Assembly: GCF_030268965.1 (NCBI RefSeq)
Contig: NZ_BSSE01000004.1
Span: 186,001-250,000, forward strand
DNA length: 64,000 nt
Reading direction: 5' to 3'
Source of the DNA: Microtetraspora sp. NBRC 16547
GTDB taxonomy: Bacteria > Actinomycetota > Actinomycetes > Streptosporangiales > Streptosporangiaceae
The translations under genes and the position numbers were made by a program. A model generated the notes under the pieces. It was not told where the DNA came from and searched no databases. It was given only the letters and a program-made list of their open reading frames with translations. Shown piece after piece: positions 1 through 12,767 of this stretch. The stretch's first letter is position 1, and every line of letters starts with the position of its first letter.

Positions 1-2
1 AC

Positions 3-575
3 CACGAGCCGGAGAACGACGTCCGGCTGGACGGCGGCTACTCCGCGGAGGACTACGTCGCGATGTTCCGCCACGTGGTCACCCGGCTGCGCGGCAGGGG
101 AGTGACCAACGCCGTCACCGTGATGACGTACATGGGGGCGCCCAACTGGGCCACCAAGCCGTGGTTCGACAAGCTCTATCCCGGCGACGACGTGGTCGAC
201 TGGATCGGGATCGATCCGTACGCCGACGGGCGGGTGCACGACTTCGCCAGCCTGGTCAACAAGACCCGGCCCGACCACCCGCAGTGGCCGGGGTTCTACC
301 GGTGGATGCAGTCGCGCTTCCCCGGAAAGCCGATCATGCTCTCCGAGTGGGGCGCCTTCGAACGGCCGCAGATGCCGCAGTTCAAGCCGGAGTTCTACGC
401 CTCGGTCGCGCGCCAGATCAGCGAGTTCCCGCAGATCAAAGCCCTGGTGTACTTCGACTCCCCGGCGGCCCCGCGCGGCGACACGCGGTTCGACTCCACC
501 GCCGCGGCGGACCGGGCGTTCTCCAGCCTGGCCGGCGGGCCGTACTTCAGCGGGACGCAGGTTCCCACGAGCTGA
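3..575 (+). CDS. Glycoside hydrolase, GH26-like (5' end missing)
   Basis: This is the C-terminal part of a (beta/alpha)8 glycosidase; the reading frame is open at the window edge, so the start lies outside. The first residues read HEPEN, which fits the acid/base segment of GH26 and related clan A enzymes. DWIGIDPYAD and LSEWGAFERP follow; the Glu in LSEWG is the likely nucleophile. Such enzymes usually act outside the cell on mannans or beta-glucans, but any signal peptide would be upstream. The gene overlaps the convergent TauE/SafE gene by 29 nt. The clan is reasonably supported, the exact family less so, and the substrate is unknown. Confidence 0.65.
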   Translation, partial: HEPENDVRLDGGYSAEDYVAMFRHVVTRLRGRGVTNAVTVMTYMGAPNWATKPWFDKLYPGDDVVDWIGIDPYADGRVHDFASLVNKTRPDHPQWPGFYRWMQSRFPGKPIMLSEWGAFERPQMPQFKPEFYASVARQISEFPQIKALVYFDSPAAPRGDTRFDSTAAADRAFSSLAGGPYFSGTQVPTS

Positions 576-1449
576 CCGGTCCGTCCTCTTCGGCGCGCGC
601 CTTGGCCATCCGCCATCCGAAGGCGGCGGCGACGCCGAAGCAGGCGACGACGACCAGCAGGGCCACGTTGCCCACCCCGAGCAGCTTGAGGGCCGAGGCG
701 AGGAGCGCGACGGCCAGTGCGAGCCGGATCACCTGGTCCGGCGCCCAGGTCGAGATCCGCGACCCGAGGTAGACCCCGGGAACCGACCCGAGCAGCAACG
801 ACGCGGTGAGATCGAGCTTGAAGTCGCCGAACAGGATGTGTCCCACGGCCGCCGAGGCGACGAGCGGCACCGCCTGGACGAGGTCCGTGCCGACGAGCTG
901 GTTGGCGCGCAGCGCGGGATACACCATGACCAGCGCGACGACGATGAGGGAACCGGACCCGACCGAGGTCACCCCCACGACCAGGCCGCCGACCATACCG
1001 ATCAGTACAGTCGGTATTGGGCGCACGGCGACATGCCGCGCGGAGATCGCGCCCTCCCCCTGGCGCAGGCTCAGCAGCGACTTCGCCAGCAGGCCGGCCA
1101 GCGCGAGCAGCAACGCGACTCCGAGCGCGTACTTGACGACCTGCTGCATCCGCTCGCCCTCGCCGAACAGTCGGGCGGCGAACACCCCGGCGAAGGCCAT
1201 GGGAACCGAGCCCACACACAGCCAGCCCACCATGCGCAGGTTCACCGTCCCCTTGCGCAGGTGCACCATGCCGCCGACCGGCTTCATGACCGCCGACGCC
1301 ACGAGATCGCTGGAGACCGCGGCGAGCGGCGGCACGTTGAAGAACAACATCATCATCGGCGTCATCAGGGCGCCGCCGCCCATTCCGGTCAGCCCGACGA
1401 TGATCGCCACCAGGAACGAACCCGTCACCAGGGCCGGATCGATCTCCAT
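547..1449 (-). CDS. Sulfite exporter TauE/SafE family permease
   Basis: This 300-residue integral membrane protein begins with the glycine-rich segment FLVAIIVGLTGMGGGALMTP and has a second related half (around residues 148-175, GMVGGLVVGVTSVGSGS). This duplicated GxGG pattern is typical of the TauE/SafE (DUF81) family, which moves sulfite, sulfoacetate or related anions. About eight hydrophobic segments can be seen. It lies downstream of and on the same strand as the APS kinase gene, which suggests a sulfur-assimilation role; that is inference. The ATG is preceded by GAGGAG inside a repeated sequence. The last 29 nt overlap the glycosidase gene. Confidence 0.88.
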   Translation of the reverse strand: MEIDPALVTGSFLVAIIVGLTGMGGGALMTPMMMLFFNVPPLAAVSSDLVASAVMKPVGGMVHLRKGTVNLRMVGWLCVGSVPMAFAGVFAARLFGEGERMQQVVKYALGVALLLALAGLLAKSLLSLRQGEGAISARHVAVRPIPTVLIGMVGGLVVGVTSVGSGSLIVVALVMVYPALRANQLVGTDLVQAVPLVASAAVGHILFGDFKLDLTASLLLGSVPGVYLGSRISTWAPDQVIRLALAVALLASALKLLGVGNVALLVVVACFGVAAAFGWRMAKARAEEDGPVSSWEPASR

Positions 1450-1569
1450 TGGTCGCTCACCGCTCCTCGTTCACTGCGCGGATGACCTCGTTCCTCGGTC
1501 TTCCACTGCGTTCACTGTGTCGGGTTCGCTCCGGCTCCACTGGTCGCTCACCGCTCCTCGTTCACTGCG
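1444..1569. repeat. Direct repeat pair, 35 bp, 1 mismatch
   Basis: Positions 1444-1478 and 1535-1569 carry the same 35-bp sequence with one mismatch (core GGTCGCTCACCGCTCCTCGT). The 56 nt between contain shorter echoes of the same words (TTCACTG, CCACTGCG). One copy covers the start codon and ribosome-binding site of the TauE gene; the other ends just before the stop codon of cysC. Confidence 0.85.
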
Positions 1570-1570
1570 A

Positions 1571-2788
1571 TCAACGGATCCACCCTCCGGACGTCAGCAG
1601 GTTCAGAACGGCGGACACCGCCCGGTCCACGGACATGCCGGTGGTGTCCAGCGTCAGGTCGGCGTCCTCCGGTACCTCGTACGGGTCGGAGACGCCGGTG
1701 AACTCCGGGATGAGCCCGGCTCGGGCCCTGGCGTACAGGCCCTTGCGGTCGCGGCGTTCGCACTCCTCCAGCGGCGTGGAGACGTGGACGAGAAGGAAGT
1801 CGGCGCCGACCTCCTCGGCCATCGCACGCACCTCCTCCCGCGTCTCGGCGTACGGCGCGATGGGCGCGCAGATGGCGAGACCGCCGTGCCTGGCGACCTC
1901 GGCGGCGACGAAGCCGATCCGCCGGATGTTGTGGTCGCGGTCCTCGCGGGAGAACGTCAGCCCGGCGGACAGGAGCCGGCGCACGACGTCGCCGTCCAGG
2001 TAGGTGACGGCCCGGCCGCCGCGCTCAAGCAGGGCGTCGCGCAGTCCGCGGGCGATCGTGGACTTGCCGGAGCCGGACAGGCCGGTGAAGAACACCACGA
2101 GTCCCCGGCGGTGCGGCGGCCCGGGGATGACGACGGGAGCCGGGCCGGCGTAGTGCTCGGTCGCCCCGTAGTTGCGTGCCACGTGCTCGCGCAGTTCCAG
2201 GTCGATCTCGACGTCCTCGCGCGGCGCGAGCGGCACCGCGACCACCGAGGAGCCGGGCAGCGCGGCGGACGCCTTGAGTGCGGCCCGCACCACCGCGGGG
2301 CCGCCCTCTCCGAACACGAGGGGGAGCAGCAGAACACCGGCCTCCAGTTCCTCGGCGGTGGCGGCGATGTCGTCGAGCGTGGCGGAGTCGAGGGGGCCGC
2401 GCATGGTGACCGCCAGGATCTCGCCGTCCGGCAGCTCCTTGCGCACGTCCTCGGGCGTACGGCGCAGCCGGGCGAACGGTCCGTACGCGGGAGCGTCGAG
2501 CGCCTCGACCGGACCGGCGGCGTGGTGGCCGTCCCGCTCGCGCACGGTCATGACGGCGACGGCCGCGCCCTCGGGGTCGCTGAGCGTGACCCGTGCGCCG
2601 ACCGGGATGTCGTCGGGAAGCGCGATGGTGATCGGATCGGGCCACGGGGTGCCGTCGGCGAGCCGTCCGTGCTCGATCACCTCGGCCACATCCGCCGAGG
2701 CGAGAAAGCCGTTGAGTGGCGCGTACGCACCCGAGAGCAGCAGTTCCAGGTCGGCGAGCTCACGTGCGTCGGGGGTCCACTCAGACAT
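1571..2788 (-). CDS. cysC: APS kinase with ATP-sulfurylase-like N-terminus
   Basis: The C-terminal half (about residues 225-405) is an adenylylsulfate kinase, which phosphorylates APS to PAPS. Its P-loop GLSGSGKST has Lys near residue 242, followed by LDGDVVRRLL and a DRDHNIRRIGFVA segment. The N-terminal half begins like the PUA-like domain of ATP sulfurylase (LELLLSGAYAPLNGFL) and continues into sulfurylase-like sequence, but neither the QTRNP-type motif nor the HxGH-type motif is visible. The sulfurylase half is therefore probably structural or regulatory. I chose the ATG at 2788 (GGAA 8 nt upstream); ATGs at 2797 and 2845 are alternatives. The gene is followed by the TauE permease gene on the same strand. 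Confidence 0.87.
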   Translation of the reverse strand: MSEWTPDARELADLELLLSGAYAPLNGFLASADVAEVIEHGRLADGTPWPDPITIALPDDIPVGARVTLSDPEGAAVAVMTVRERDGHHAAGPVEALDAPAYGPFARLRRTPEDVRKELPDGEILAVTMRGPLDSATLDDIAATAEELEAGVLLLPLVFGEGGPAVVRAALKASAALPGSSVVAVPLAPREDVEIDLELREHVARNYGATEHYAGPAPVVIPGPPHRRGLVVFFTGLSGSGKSTIARGLRDALLERGGRAVTYLDGDVVRRLLSAGLTFSREDRDHNIRRIGFVAAEVARHGGLAICAPIAPYAETREEVRAMAEEVGADFLLVHVSTPLEECERRDRKGLYARARAGLIPEFTGVSDPYEVPEDADLTLDTTGMSVDRAVSAVLNLLTSGGWIR

Positions 2789-2804
2789 AGCTTCCATTTC
2801 CGAT

Positions 2805-2815
2805 CGACTTAGTCG
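2805..2815. promoter_or_regulatory. Inverted repeat upstream of cysC, possible operator
   Basis: CGACTTAGTCG is a perfect 5+1+5 inverted repeat 17 nt upstream of the chosen cysC start, in an AT-richer stretch (2795-2827) that would hold the promoter. A role as repressor site is inference; the regulator is not known. Confidence 0.35.
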
Positions 2816-3037
2816 GATAACTACCTTAACCCGCGACCGGGGCATAGCGCAGCCCCTGGCGCGGCGTCCAAGAAGGTGACATTAACCCTTGGAGGTGGTC
2901 GTGGACGCCGCAGACGAGCGACGTGCGCCTGGAGAGGCCGGATCGGGGGGCCGCAGGTGGAGCGGCCCGGTCGGGCGAGGCCGGGTGGTGCCGGTTCGGG
3001 TGAGCCCGATCAGACGAGCCGGTTCCGGTGGGCCGGG

Positions 3038-3784
3038 TCAGATCAGGCGGGCGAAGTGGTTCTGCGGCTTGCGGACGACCACGATGATCTCGTCGTGTCC
3101 GGCGGGCAGACGCCCGCCCGAGAGCTTGTCCACTATCCGGCAGATCGTCTCCACCATGCTCGCGCGCGGGCCGCGGCAGGCGGGGCCGCTCGTCCTGGCG
3201 TGGTCCTCTGTGATCATCAGGCCCCGCATGAGGCAGTACGCCTGGATGCCCTCGCGCGAGCTGACCGGCTCGTAGACGGCGGGCAGCGGGCCCACCGTCC
3301 CGGCGGGGACGAACCCCTTCCACAGCATCCGGCGCACCCACGACGGCAGCATCCGGTCGCAGAAGCCGTACGCGGAGCTCCTGTCCCTGAGCCGGATCAG
3401 CATCAGTCCGCCGGGACGCAGCCCGGCGGACATGCGGTCCATCACGAGCTCGGCGTTGCGGATGCGGTCCAGCAGGAAGTCCACGAAGATCACGTCATAG
3501 GAGCGCTGCGGGATCGGCACGTTGCGCAGGTCGCCCAGCGTGAACGAGTCCAGGTCGTCGCGCTTGGTGGCGTACGCGCGCAGCGTCGGCAGGTCCTCGT
3601 CGATCCCGCTGACCCGGGAGCCGAACCTGTCCATGTTCCCGTCGCCGAAGATCGACGTGCTGGCGCGGCCGCACCCGGCGACGAGGATGTCGAGCTTGCG
3701 GCCGAGCTGCTCGGTCCATTGCTCGCGGATCTTCTTGCTGAAAACGTCGTCGTGGCCCGCCGACGGAGAACGAACATCGGTCAT
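3038..3784 (-). CDS. Class I SAM-dependent methyltransferase
   Basis: This protein of 248 residues has motif I as LDILVAGCGRAST (about residues 32-44), an acidic post-II residue in VSGIDEDLPTLRAYA, and a motif IV-like SYDVIFVDFLLDRI. A later segment, LRPGGLMLIRLRD, matches motif VI of small-molecule methyltransferases. No substrate-specific feature is visible. It stands alone between cysC and mfd on the minus strand. The target could be a metabolite or a lipid; that cannot be decided here. Confidence 0.75.
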   Translation of the reverse strand: MTDVRSPSAGHDDVFSKKIREQWTEQLGRKLDILVAGCGRASTSIFGDGNMDRFGSRVSGIDEDLPTLRAYATKRDDLDSFTLGDLRNVPIPQRSYDVIFVDFLLDRIRNAELVMDRMSAGLRPGGLMLIRLRDRSSAYGFCDRMLPSWVRRMLWKGFVPAGTVGPLPAVYEPVSSREGIQAYCLMRGLMITEDHARTSGPACRGPRASMVETICRIVDKLSGGRLPAGHDEIIVVVRKPQNHFARLI

Positions 3785-3939
3785 GTCACCGATAGTAATC
3801 AGACATGTTCGCAGGGTTGTGTATCCGGGGGGCCGCTAGCGGTTTGTCCGGGCACGTCGGTGGGCGGGCGTAGCCTTGAGCACGTGCCCCCCGGTTCGCA
3901 CCGACCGGGGGTTCGACCCGTGCCATCGTGGGGCTCTTC

Positions 3940-7425
<3,486 letters not shown>

Positions 7426-7484
7426 CCCGCGGACCTATGAGAATCGGCACAATTGCCTGGCCTGCGTCGTCGGAGGGATCGTTC

Positions 7485-8084
7485 GTGAAGTCGTATCGTG
7501 TGCGGGTCACCGTAGCCGTGGGCATGGCGGTCGCGGGTCTCGCGTTGAGCGCCTGCGGGCCCGTCCAGGCCGGCGCCGCCGCCATCGTGGGCGGGGAGCG
7601 CATCTCCTCCAGCGATGTGGACGCGAAGGTCCGCGAGTTCCGCGCCGACCTCGCCTCCCACAAGATTCCGGAGGAGCAGCTCAACCTCGGCATGTCGGTT
7701 TCGCAGCTCATTCTGTACAACACCGCCAACGCGCGGCAGTACGCCGAGCTCGCCCGGCGGAAGGGCGTCACCGTCACCGAGAGCGAGATCGACGGCTTCG
7801 TCACCCAGAACGGCGGTCAGGCGAAGATGGACGAGATGCTGCTGTCCAGCGGCATCCCGCTCTCCATGGGCCGGGACACCCTCCGGACGGTCCTCATCCA
7901 GCAGAAGCTGATGATGCAGGCGGGCGCGGGCAACGACCAGCAGAGCAGGCAGGCCGCGATGATCAAGGTCGGCCAGGAGGCGGACGCCGCCGTCCCGGTC
8001 AGCTTCAGCCCGCGGTACGGCAAGTTCGACCCGCAGCAGGGCTTCGTCGCCGACGATCGCCTCGGCGCGGTCCCCTCCGAGTAG
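7485..8084 (+). CDS. SurA N-terminal-like lipoprotein
   Basis: This 199-residue secreted lipoprotein starts at GTG 7485, with GGAGGG 7 nt upstream. The signal peptide ends in the lipobox LSAC. The mature part begins with AAIVGGERISSSDVDAKVREF, the pattern of the SurA/trigger-factor-like N-terminal domain of peptidyl-prolyl isomerase chaperones. No parvulin PPIase domain follows, so it is probably a chaperone-like or scaffold lipoprotein on the outer face of the membrane. It lies 59 nt after mfd and 18 nt before mazG. In mycobacteria the nearby lipoprotein LpqU is a different, transglycosylase-like protein. Confidence 0.75.
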   Translation: MKSYRVRVTVAVGMAVAGLALSACGPVQAGAAAIVGGERISSSDVDAKVREFRADLASHKIPEEQLNLGMSVSQLILYNTANARQYAELARRKGVTVTESEIDGFVTQNGGQAKMDEMLLSSGIPLSMGRDTLRTVLIQQKLMMQAGAGNDQQSRQAAMIKVGQEADAAVPVSFSPRYGKFDPQQGFVADDRLGAVPSE

Positions 8085-8102
8085 GCCGGTGCTCTTCGCG
8101 GC

Positions 8103-9062
8103 ATGGCGCTGATCATCCTGACGACGTCGCCCCGGGTCGCCCCGGGGCTGCTGACCGCGCAGGCGTGGGCGGCGCTCGGCCGCTACCCCGTCCGCACGGC
8201 GTCGGCCGATCACCCCTACCTGCCCTTCCTCGCCGAGGCGGGGATCGAGGTAGAGACGGTGACTCCCGACGCCGCCGCCCTCGCCCGCGACGGTCGTACG
8301 GACACGATCGTGTGGCTGGCCGCGCAGGACGGCGAGGAGGACTTCATGCGGGCGCTGGGCCAGGCGGCGATCGCCCTCGACGAGCCTCCGGTGATCGAGG
8401 TGCTCCCGGGGTCGTACGACCTGCCCGGCGCCAGGCTGCTCGACCTCGTCCGTGTCATGGACCGGCTCCGGCGGGAATGCCCGTGGGATCGCGAGCAGAC
8501 CCACGAGTCGCTCGTGCCGTACCTCGTCGAGGAGTCCTACGAGGTCCTGGAGACGATCGAGGAGGGCGACCGGGCGGCGCTCCGCGAGGAGCTCGGCGAC
8601 CTGCTGCTCCAGGTGATGTTCCACTCGCGCGTCGCGCAGGAGCGGCTGCCGGACGAGGACGGGTTCGACATCGACGACGTGGCGGCCGGCATCGTCGAGA
8701 AGCTGGTCCGCCGCCACCCGCACGTCTTCGCCAGCACGCGCGTGTCAGGCGCCGACGAGGTCAGCGACAACTGGGAGACCATCAAGGCCGCCGAGCGCGC
8801 GGCCAAGGGGACGCCGGAGTCCGCCGTCGCCGGCGTGCCCATGGGCCAGCCCGCGTTGTCCCTGGCCGCTCAGTTGCTGCGCCGCGCGGAGCGCGCCGGC
8901 GCTCCCGCCGACCTGGCGGTGGACCTGCCCTCCGAGCTCGGCGCGCGGCTGTTCGACCTCGTACGGCTCGCGGGGGAGCGCGGACTGGACCCGGAGGCCG
9001 AACTGCGGGCGGCGGCCCGGGCGTACCGGTCCCGGGTGGAGGAGTGGGAGACCCGCACGTAA
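8103..9062 (+). CDS. mazG: Nucleoside triphosphate pyrophosphohydrolase MazG
   Basis: MazG hydrolyses (d)NTPs to NMP and pyrophosphate and cleans damaged nucleotides from the pool. The MazG core is at about residues 115-240, with metal-binding helices carrying EESYEVLETIEEGD and REELGDLLLQVMFHSRVAQE. An N-terminal domain of about 110 residues (MALIILTTSPRVAPGLLTAQ) precedes it, as in other actinobacterial MazG proteins. The conserved NWETIKAAER loop lies near residue 222. The product is 319 residues. The position between the lipoprotein gene and eno matches the conserved block. Confidence 0.92.
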   Translation: MALIILTTSPRVAPGLLTAQAWAALGRYPVRTASADHPYLPFLAEAGIEVETVTPDAAALARDGRTDTIVWLAAQDGEEDFMRALGQAAIALDEPPVIEVLPGSYDLPGARLLDLVRVMDRLRRECPWDREQTHESLVPYLVEESYEVLETIEEGDRAALREELGDLLLQVMFHSRVAQERLPDEDGFDIDDVAAGIVEKLVRRHPHVFASTRVSGADEVSDNWETIKAAERAAKGTPESAVAGVPMGQPALSLAAQLLRRAERAGAPADLAVDLPSELGARLFDLVRLAGERGLDPEAELRAAARAYRSRVEEWETRT

Positions 9063-9141
9063 CGGGGCCAATGGGGCGGTAGCCGTACCGGGTAGTAAGG
9101 GCCGATAGGCTCGTGAGGCAAACTGCCCGCGACATTGCTAG

Positions 9142-10431
<1,290 letters not shown>

Positions 10432-10459
10432 CCCTAACTGAGACGATGCCCCGCCGGGG

Positions 10460-10879
10460 GTGTTCCGGAGGTGGTTGGAGTTGGCGAAACGGCCGCAGCT
10501 GACGGGACGCGCGGCGATCCTCGCCGTCGTCGTGTGCGCGATCGCGATGAGCCTGGCCTACCCCTTCCGGGAGTACATCGCCCAGCGGCGGCAGATCGCC
10601 GCGTACGAGCAGGAGCAGGCACAGGCGCTCCAGCACCTGCGCAACCTGGAGGAACAGCGCAGGAAGCTGGAGGACCCGGAGTACGTCAAGCAGCTCGCGA
10701 AGAAGCGGTTGCACTACTGCGAGCCCGACGCCAAGTGCTATGTCCTGCTCGACGGCAAGGACAAGACGGTTCCGGTGAAGGCCGAGCGGAAGCAGGCCGC
10801 CACCACGCCGTGGTACGTGACGATCTGGCAGTCCGTCCGGGCGGCGGACACCGGCGACGGCCAGAAGGCCGCTTCCTGA
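10460..10879 (+). CDS. Septum formation initiator (FtsB/DivIC)
   Basis: This small bitopic membrane protein of about 139 residues belongs to the divisome FtsB/DivIC family. A transmembrane helix (AAILAVVVCAIAMSLAYPF, about residues 18-36) is followed by a coiled coil (YEQEQAQALQHLRNLEEQRR) and the typical EDPEYVKQLAKKRLHYCEP motif. Such proteins bridge FtsQ/FtsL and activate septal peptidoglycan synthesis. The start is uncertain: GTG 10460 is used here, but GGAGG at 10467 suits a TTG at 10481 as well. The position between eno and DUF501 is conserved in actinobacteria. Confidence 0.9.
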   Translation: MFRRWLELAKRPQLTGRAAILAVVVCAIAMSLAYPFREYIAQRRQIAAYEQEQAQALQHLRNLEEQRRKLEDPEYVKQLAKKRLHYCEPDAKCYVLLDGKDKTVPVKAERKQAATTPWYVTIWQSVRAADTGDGQKAAS

Positions 10880-10892
10880 AGGAGTTTCGAGG

Positions 10893-11408
10893 GTGGTTGA
10901 TCCGGCCGATCTGGCGGCCGTCCAGGCGCAGCTCGGGCGCCCGCCGCGCGGGGCCCGTGCGGTGGCGCACCGGTGTCCCTGCGGCCTGCCCGACGTGGTG
11001 GAGACGGCGCCTCGGCTGCCCGACGGCTCGCCGTTCCCGACGCTGTTCTACCTGACCTGTCCCAGGGCGGCGTCCGCGATCGGCACGCTGGAGTCGTCCG
11101 GGCTGATGCGGGAGATGCAGGCCAGGCTGGCCGAGGATCCGGAGCTCGCGGCGGCCTACCGCGCGGCGCACGAGGACTATGTCGCGCGCCGGGACAGGGC
11201 GGCGGAGGAAGAGGGCCTGGAGCCGCTTCCGCGCGAGATGCAGAGCGCCGGAGGCATGCCGGAGCGGGTCAAGTGCCTGCACGCCCTGGTGGGCCACGAG
11301 CTGGCCGTGCCGGGAGTCAACCCGTTCGGGCGGGAGGCGCTGGACGCCCTCCCCGACTGGTGGGCGGACGGGCCCTGCGTGGGCTCGTGCGCGGAGGAGC
11401 GGGCATGA
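10893..11408 (+). CDS. DUF501 family protein
   Basis: This 171-residue protein has the conserved DUF501 features: VAHRCPCGLPDVVETAPRL near the N-terminus, PTLFYLTCPRAASAIGTLE, then ERVKCLHALVGHELA and a C-terminal CVGSC. The paired cysteines suggest metal binding or redox chemistry, but the function of the family is not established. The GTG start lies 13 nt after the ftsB-like gene, and its stop overlaps the start of the exopolyphosphatase gene (ATGA), so the two are likely translationally coupled. Confidence 0.92.
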   Translation: MVDPADLAAVQAQLGRPPRGARAVAHRCPCGLPDVVETAPRLPDGSPFPTLFYLTCPRAASAIGTLESSGLMREMQARLAEDPELAAAYRAAHEDYVARRDRAAEEEGLEPLPREMQSAGGMPERVKCLHALVGHELAVPGVNPFGREALDALPDWWADGPCVGSCAEERA

Positions 11409-12364
11409 CCCGGGTGGCCGCGATCGACTGCGGCACGAACTCCGTGCGCCTGCTGATCGCCGACCTTCCCGCGGATCCGGAGCGCGGCGAGCCCGCAGAC
11501 GTCGAGCGCCTGATGGAGATCGTGCGGCTCGGCCAGGGGGTCGACCGCACCGGCAGGCTCGCGCCCGAGGCCCTGGAGCGCACCTTCACCGCCATGCGCG
11601 GCTACGCGAAGCTGATCGTGGAGCACGGCGGAGGCGCGCCCGGTGCCCGTCCCGCCGACGTGATGCCGGTCCGGGTCGTGGCGACCAGCGCGACGCGGGA
11701 CGCCTCCAACCGCGAGGAGTTCACGGTCGGCGTCCGCGAGATCTTCGGTGTCGAACCCGAGGTGGTGACAGGCGCCGAGGAGGCCCGCCTGTCGTTCACC
11801 GGCGCGACGCGCGGCCTGGCCGCGCTCGGTCCCGAGGCGCCCTATCTCGTCGTGGACATCGGCGGCGGCTCGACGGAGTTCGTCGTCGACGCGGACGCCG
11901 TCGACGGGGCGCTGTCGGTCGACATCGGGTGCGTACGGCTGACCGAGCGCCACATCCGGCAGGATCCGCCGGATGAGCAGGCCGTGCGAGCGATGATCGC
12001 CGACATCGAGGCCGCGATGGACCGGGTCGAGGAGGCCGTGCCGGTCCGTGTGGCCCGGAGCCTGGTCGGGCTGGCCGGTTCGGTCACCACGGTCGCGGGC
12101 ATCGCCCTCGGCCTGCCCGCGTACGACTCGGCGCTGATCCACCACTCCCGGATCCCGGCCGGGACGGTGCACGAGGTCTCCGCCGGGCTGCTCGCGTCCA
12201 CGCATGAGGGGCGCGCCGCGATCCCGGTGATGCACCCGGGCCGGGTGGACGTCATCGGCGCCGGGGCGCTCATCCTGGACCGCATCGTGCGCAGGTACGG
12301 CTTCGCGGAGGTCGTCGTCAGCGAACACGACATTCTCGACGGCATCGCCTGGTCGCTCGTCTGA
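11405..12364 (+). CDS. Ppx/GppA phosphatase family protein
   Basis: This 319-residue member of the ASKHA fold acts on polyphosphate or on pppGpp. The phosphate-1 motif AAIDCGTNSVRLLIAD is at the N-terminus, VVATSATRDASNREEF near residue 98, and the phosphate-2 motif YLVVDIGGGSTEFVVD near residue 149. A catalytic Glu is expected in the GAEEARLSF segment. The single-module length is the short actinobacterial type (as in Rv1026) rather than the long enteric Ppx with C-terminal HD-like domains. The ATG overlaps the DUF501 stop by 4 nt. Confidence 0.92.
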   Translation: MTRVAAIDCGTNSVRLLIADLPADPERGEPADVERLMEIVRLGQGVDRTGRLAPEALERTFTAMRGYAKLIVEHGGGAPGARPADVMPVRVVATSATRDASNREEFTVGVREIFGVEPEVVTGAEEARLSFTGATRGLAALGPEAPYLVVDIGGGSTEFVVDADAVDGALSVDIGCVRLTERHIRQDPPDEQAVRAMIADIEAAMDRVEEAVPVRVARSLVGLAGSVTTVAGIALGLPAYDSALIHHSRIPAGTVHEVSAGLLASTHEGRAAIPVMHPGRVDVIGAGALILDRIVRRYGFAEVVVSEHDILDGIAWSLV

Positions 12365-12418
12365 TCTTTCTCCCGGCAGGGGACCTCAGGGTTCCCGCTG
12401 TTGCCACTATTGCGCATT

Positions 12419-12432
12419 GCACAGTACTGTGC
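12419..12432. promoter_or_regulatory. Palindromic operator at padR start
   Basis: GCACAGTACTGTGC is a perfect 14-bp palindrome ending 5 nt before the GTG of the PadR gene. No Shine-Dalgarno sequence precedes that GTG, so the transcript may be leaderless and the palindrome would then overlap the core promoter. PadR proteins usually bind such sites to repress their own operon; here that is inferred from position. Confidence 0.65.
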
Positions 12433-12437
12433 GGTGC

Positions 12438-12767
12438 GTGGACAGTAGCCAGCTACTCAAGGGCGTCCTCGATCTGGCCGTGCTCGCGGTGCTCGACGGC
12501 CAGGACAGCTATGGATATGACGTCGTGCGCCGCCTGCGCGAGGCCGGGCTCGACGACGTCGGCGACGCGTCCGTGTACGGCACGCTCCGCCGGCTGTTCA
12601 AGGCTGGGGCCCTCACCTCGTACGTCGTGGCCTCCGACGAGGGGCCGCACCGCAAGTACTACGGCCTGAACGACGTGGGCCGATCGCTTCTCTCCGACTC
12701 GGCGAGGACCTGGACGTCCTTCGCCGCCACCATGGACGGCCTGCTCAAGGAGGTTGGTGCCGGATGA
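12438..12767 (+). CDS. PadR family transcriptional regulator
   Basis: This 109-residue winged-helix regulator carries the PadR core: LLKGVLDLAVLAVLDGQDSYGYDVVRRL, then SVYGTLRRLFKAGAL (recognition helix and wing) and RKYYGLNDVGRSLL. The C-terminal helix for dimerisation is short. The start is taken as GTG 12438, because upstream codons would run through the palindromic operator. Its stop overlaps the next gene (ATGA), the usual arrangement of PadR with its partner membrane protein. It probably senses a small molecule or envelope stress; the ligand is unknown. Confidence 0.92.
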   Translation: MDSSQLLKGVLDLAVLAVLDGQDSYGYDVVRRLREAGLDDVGDASVYGTLRRLFKAGALTSYVVASDEGPHRKYYGLNDVGRSLLSDSARTWTSFAATMDGLLKEVGAG

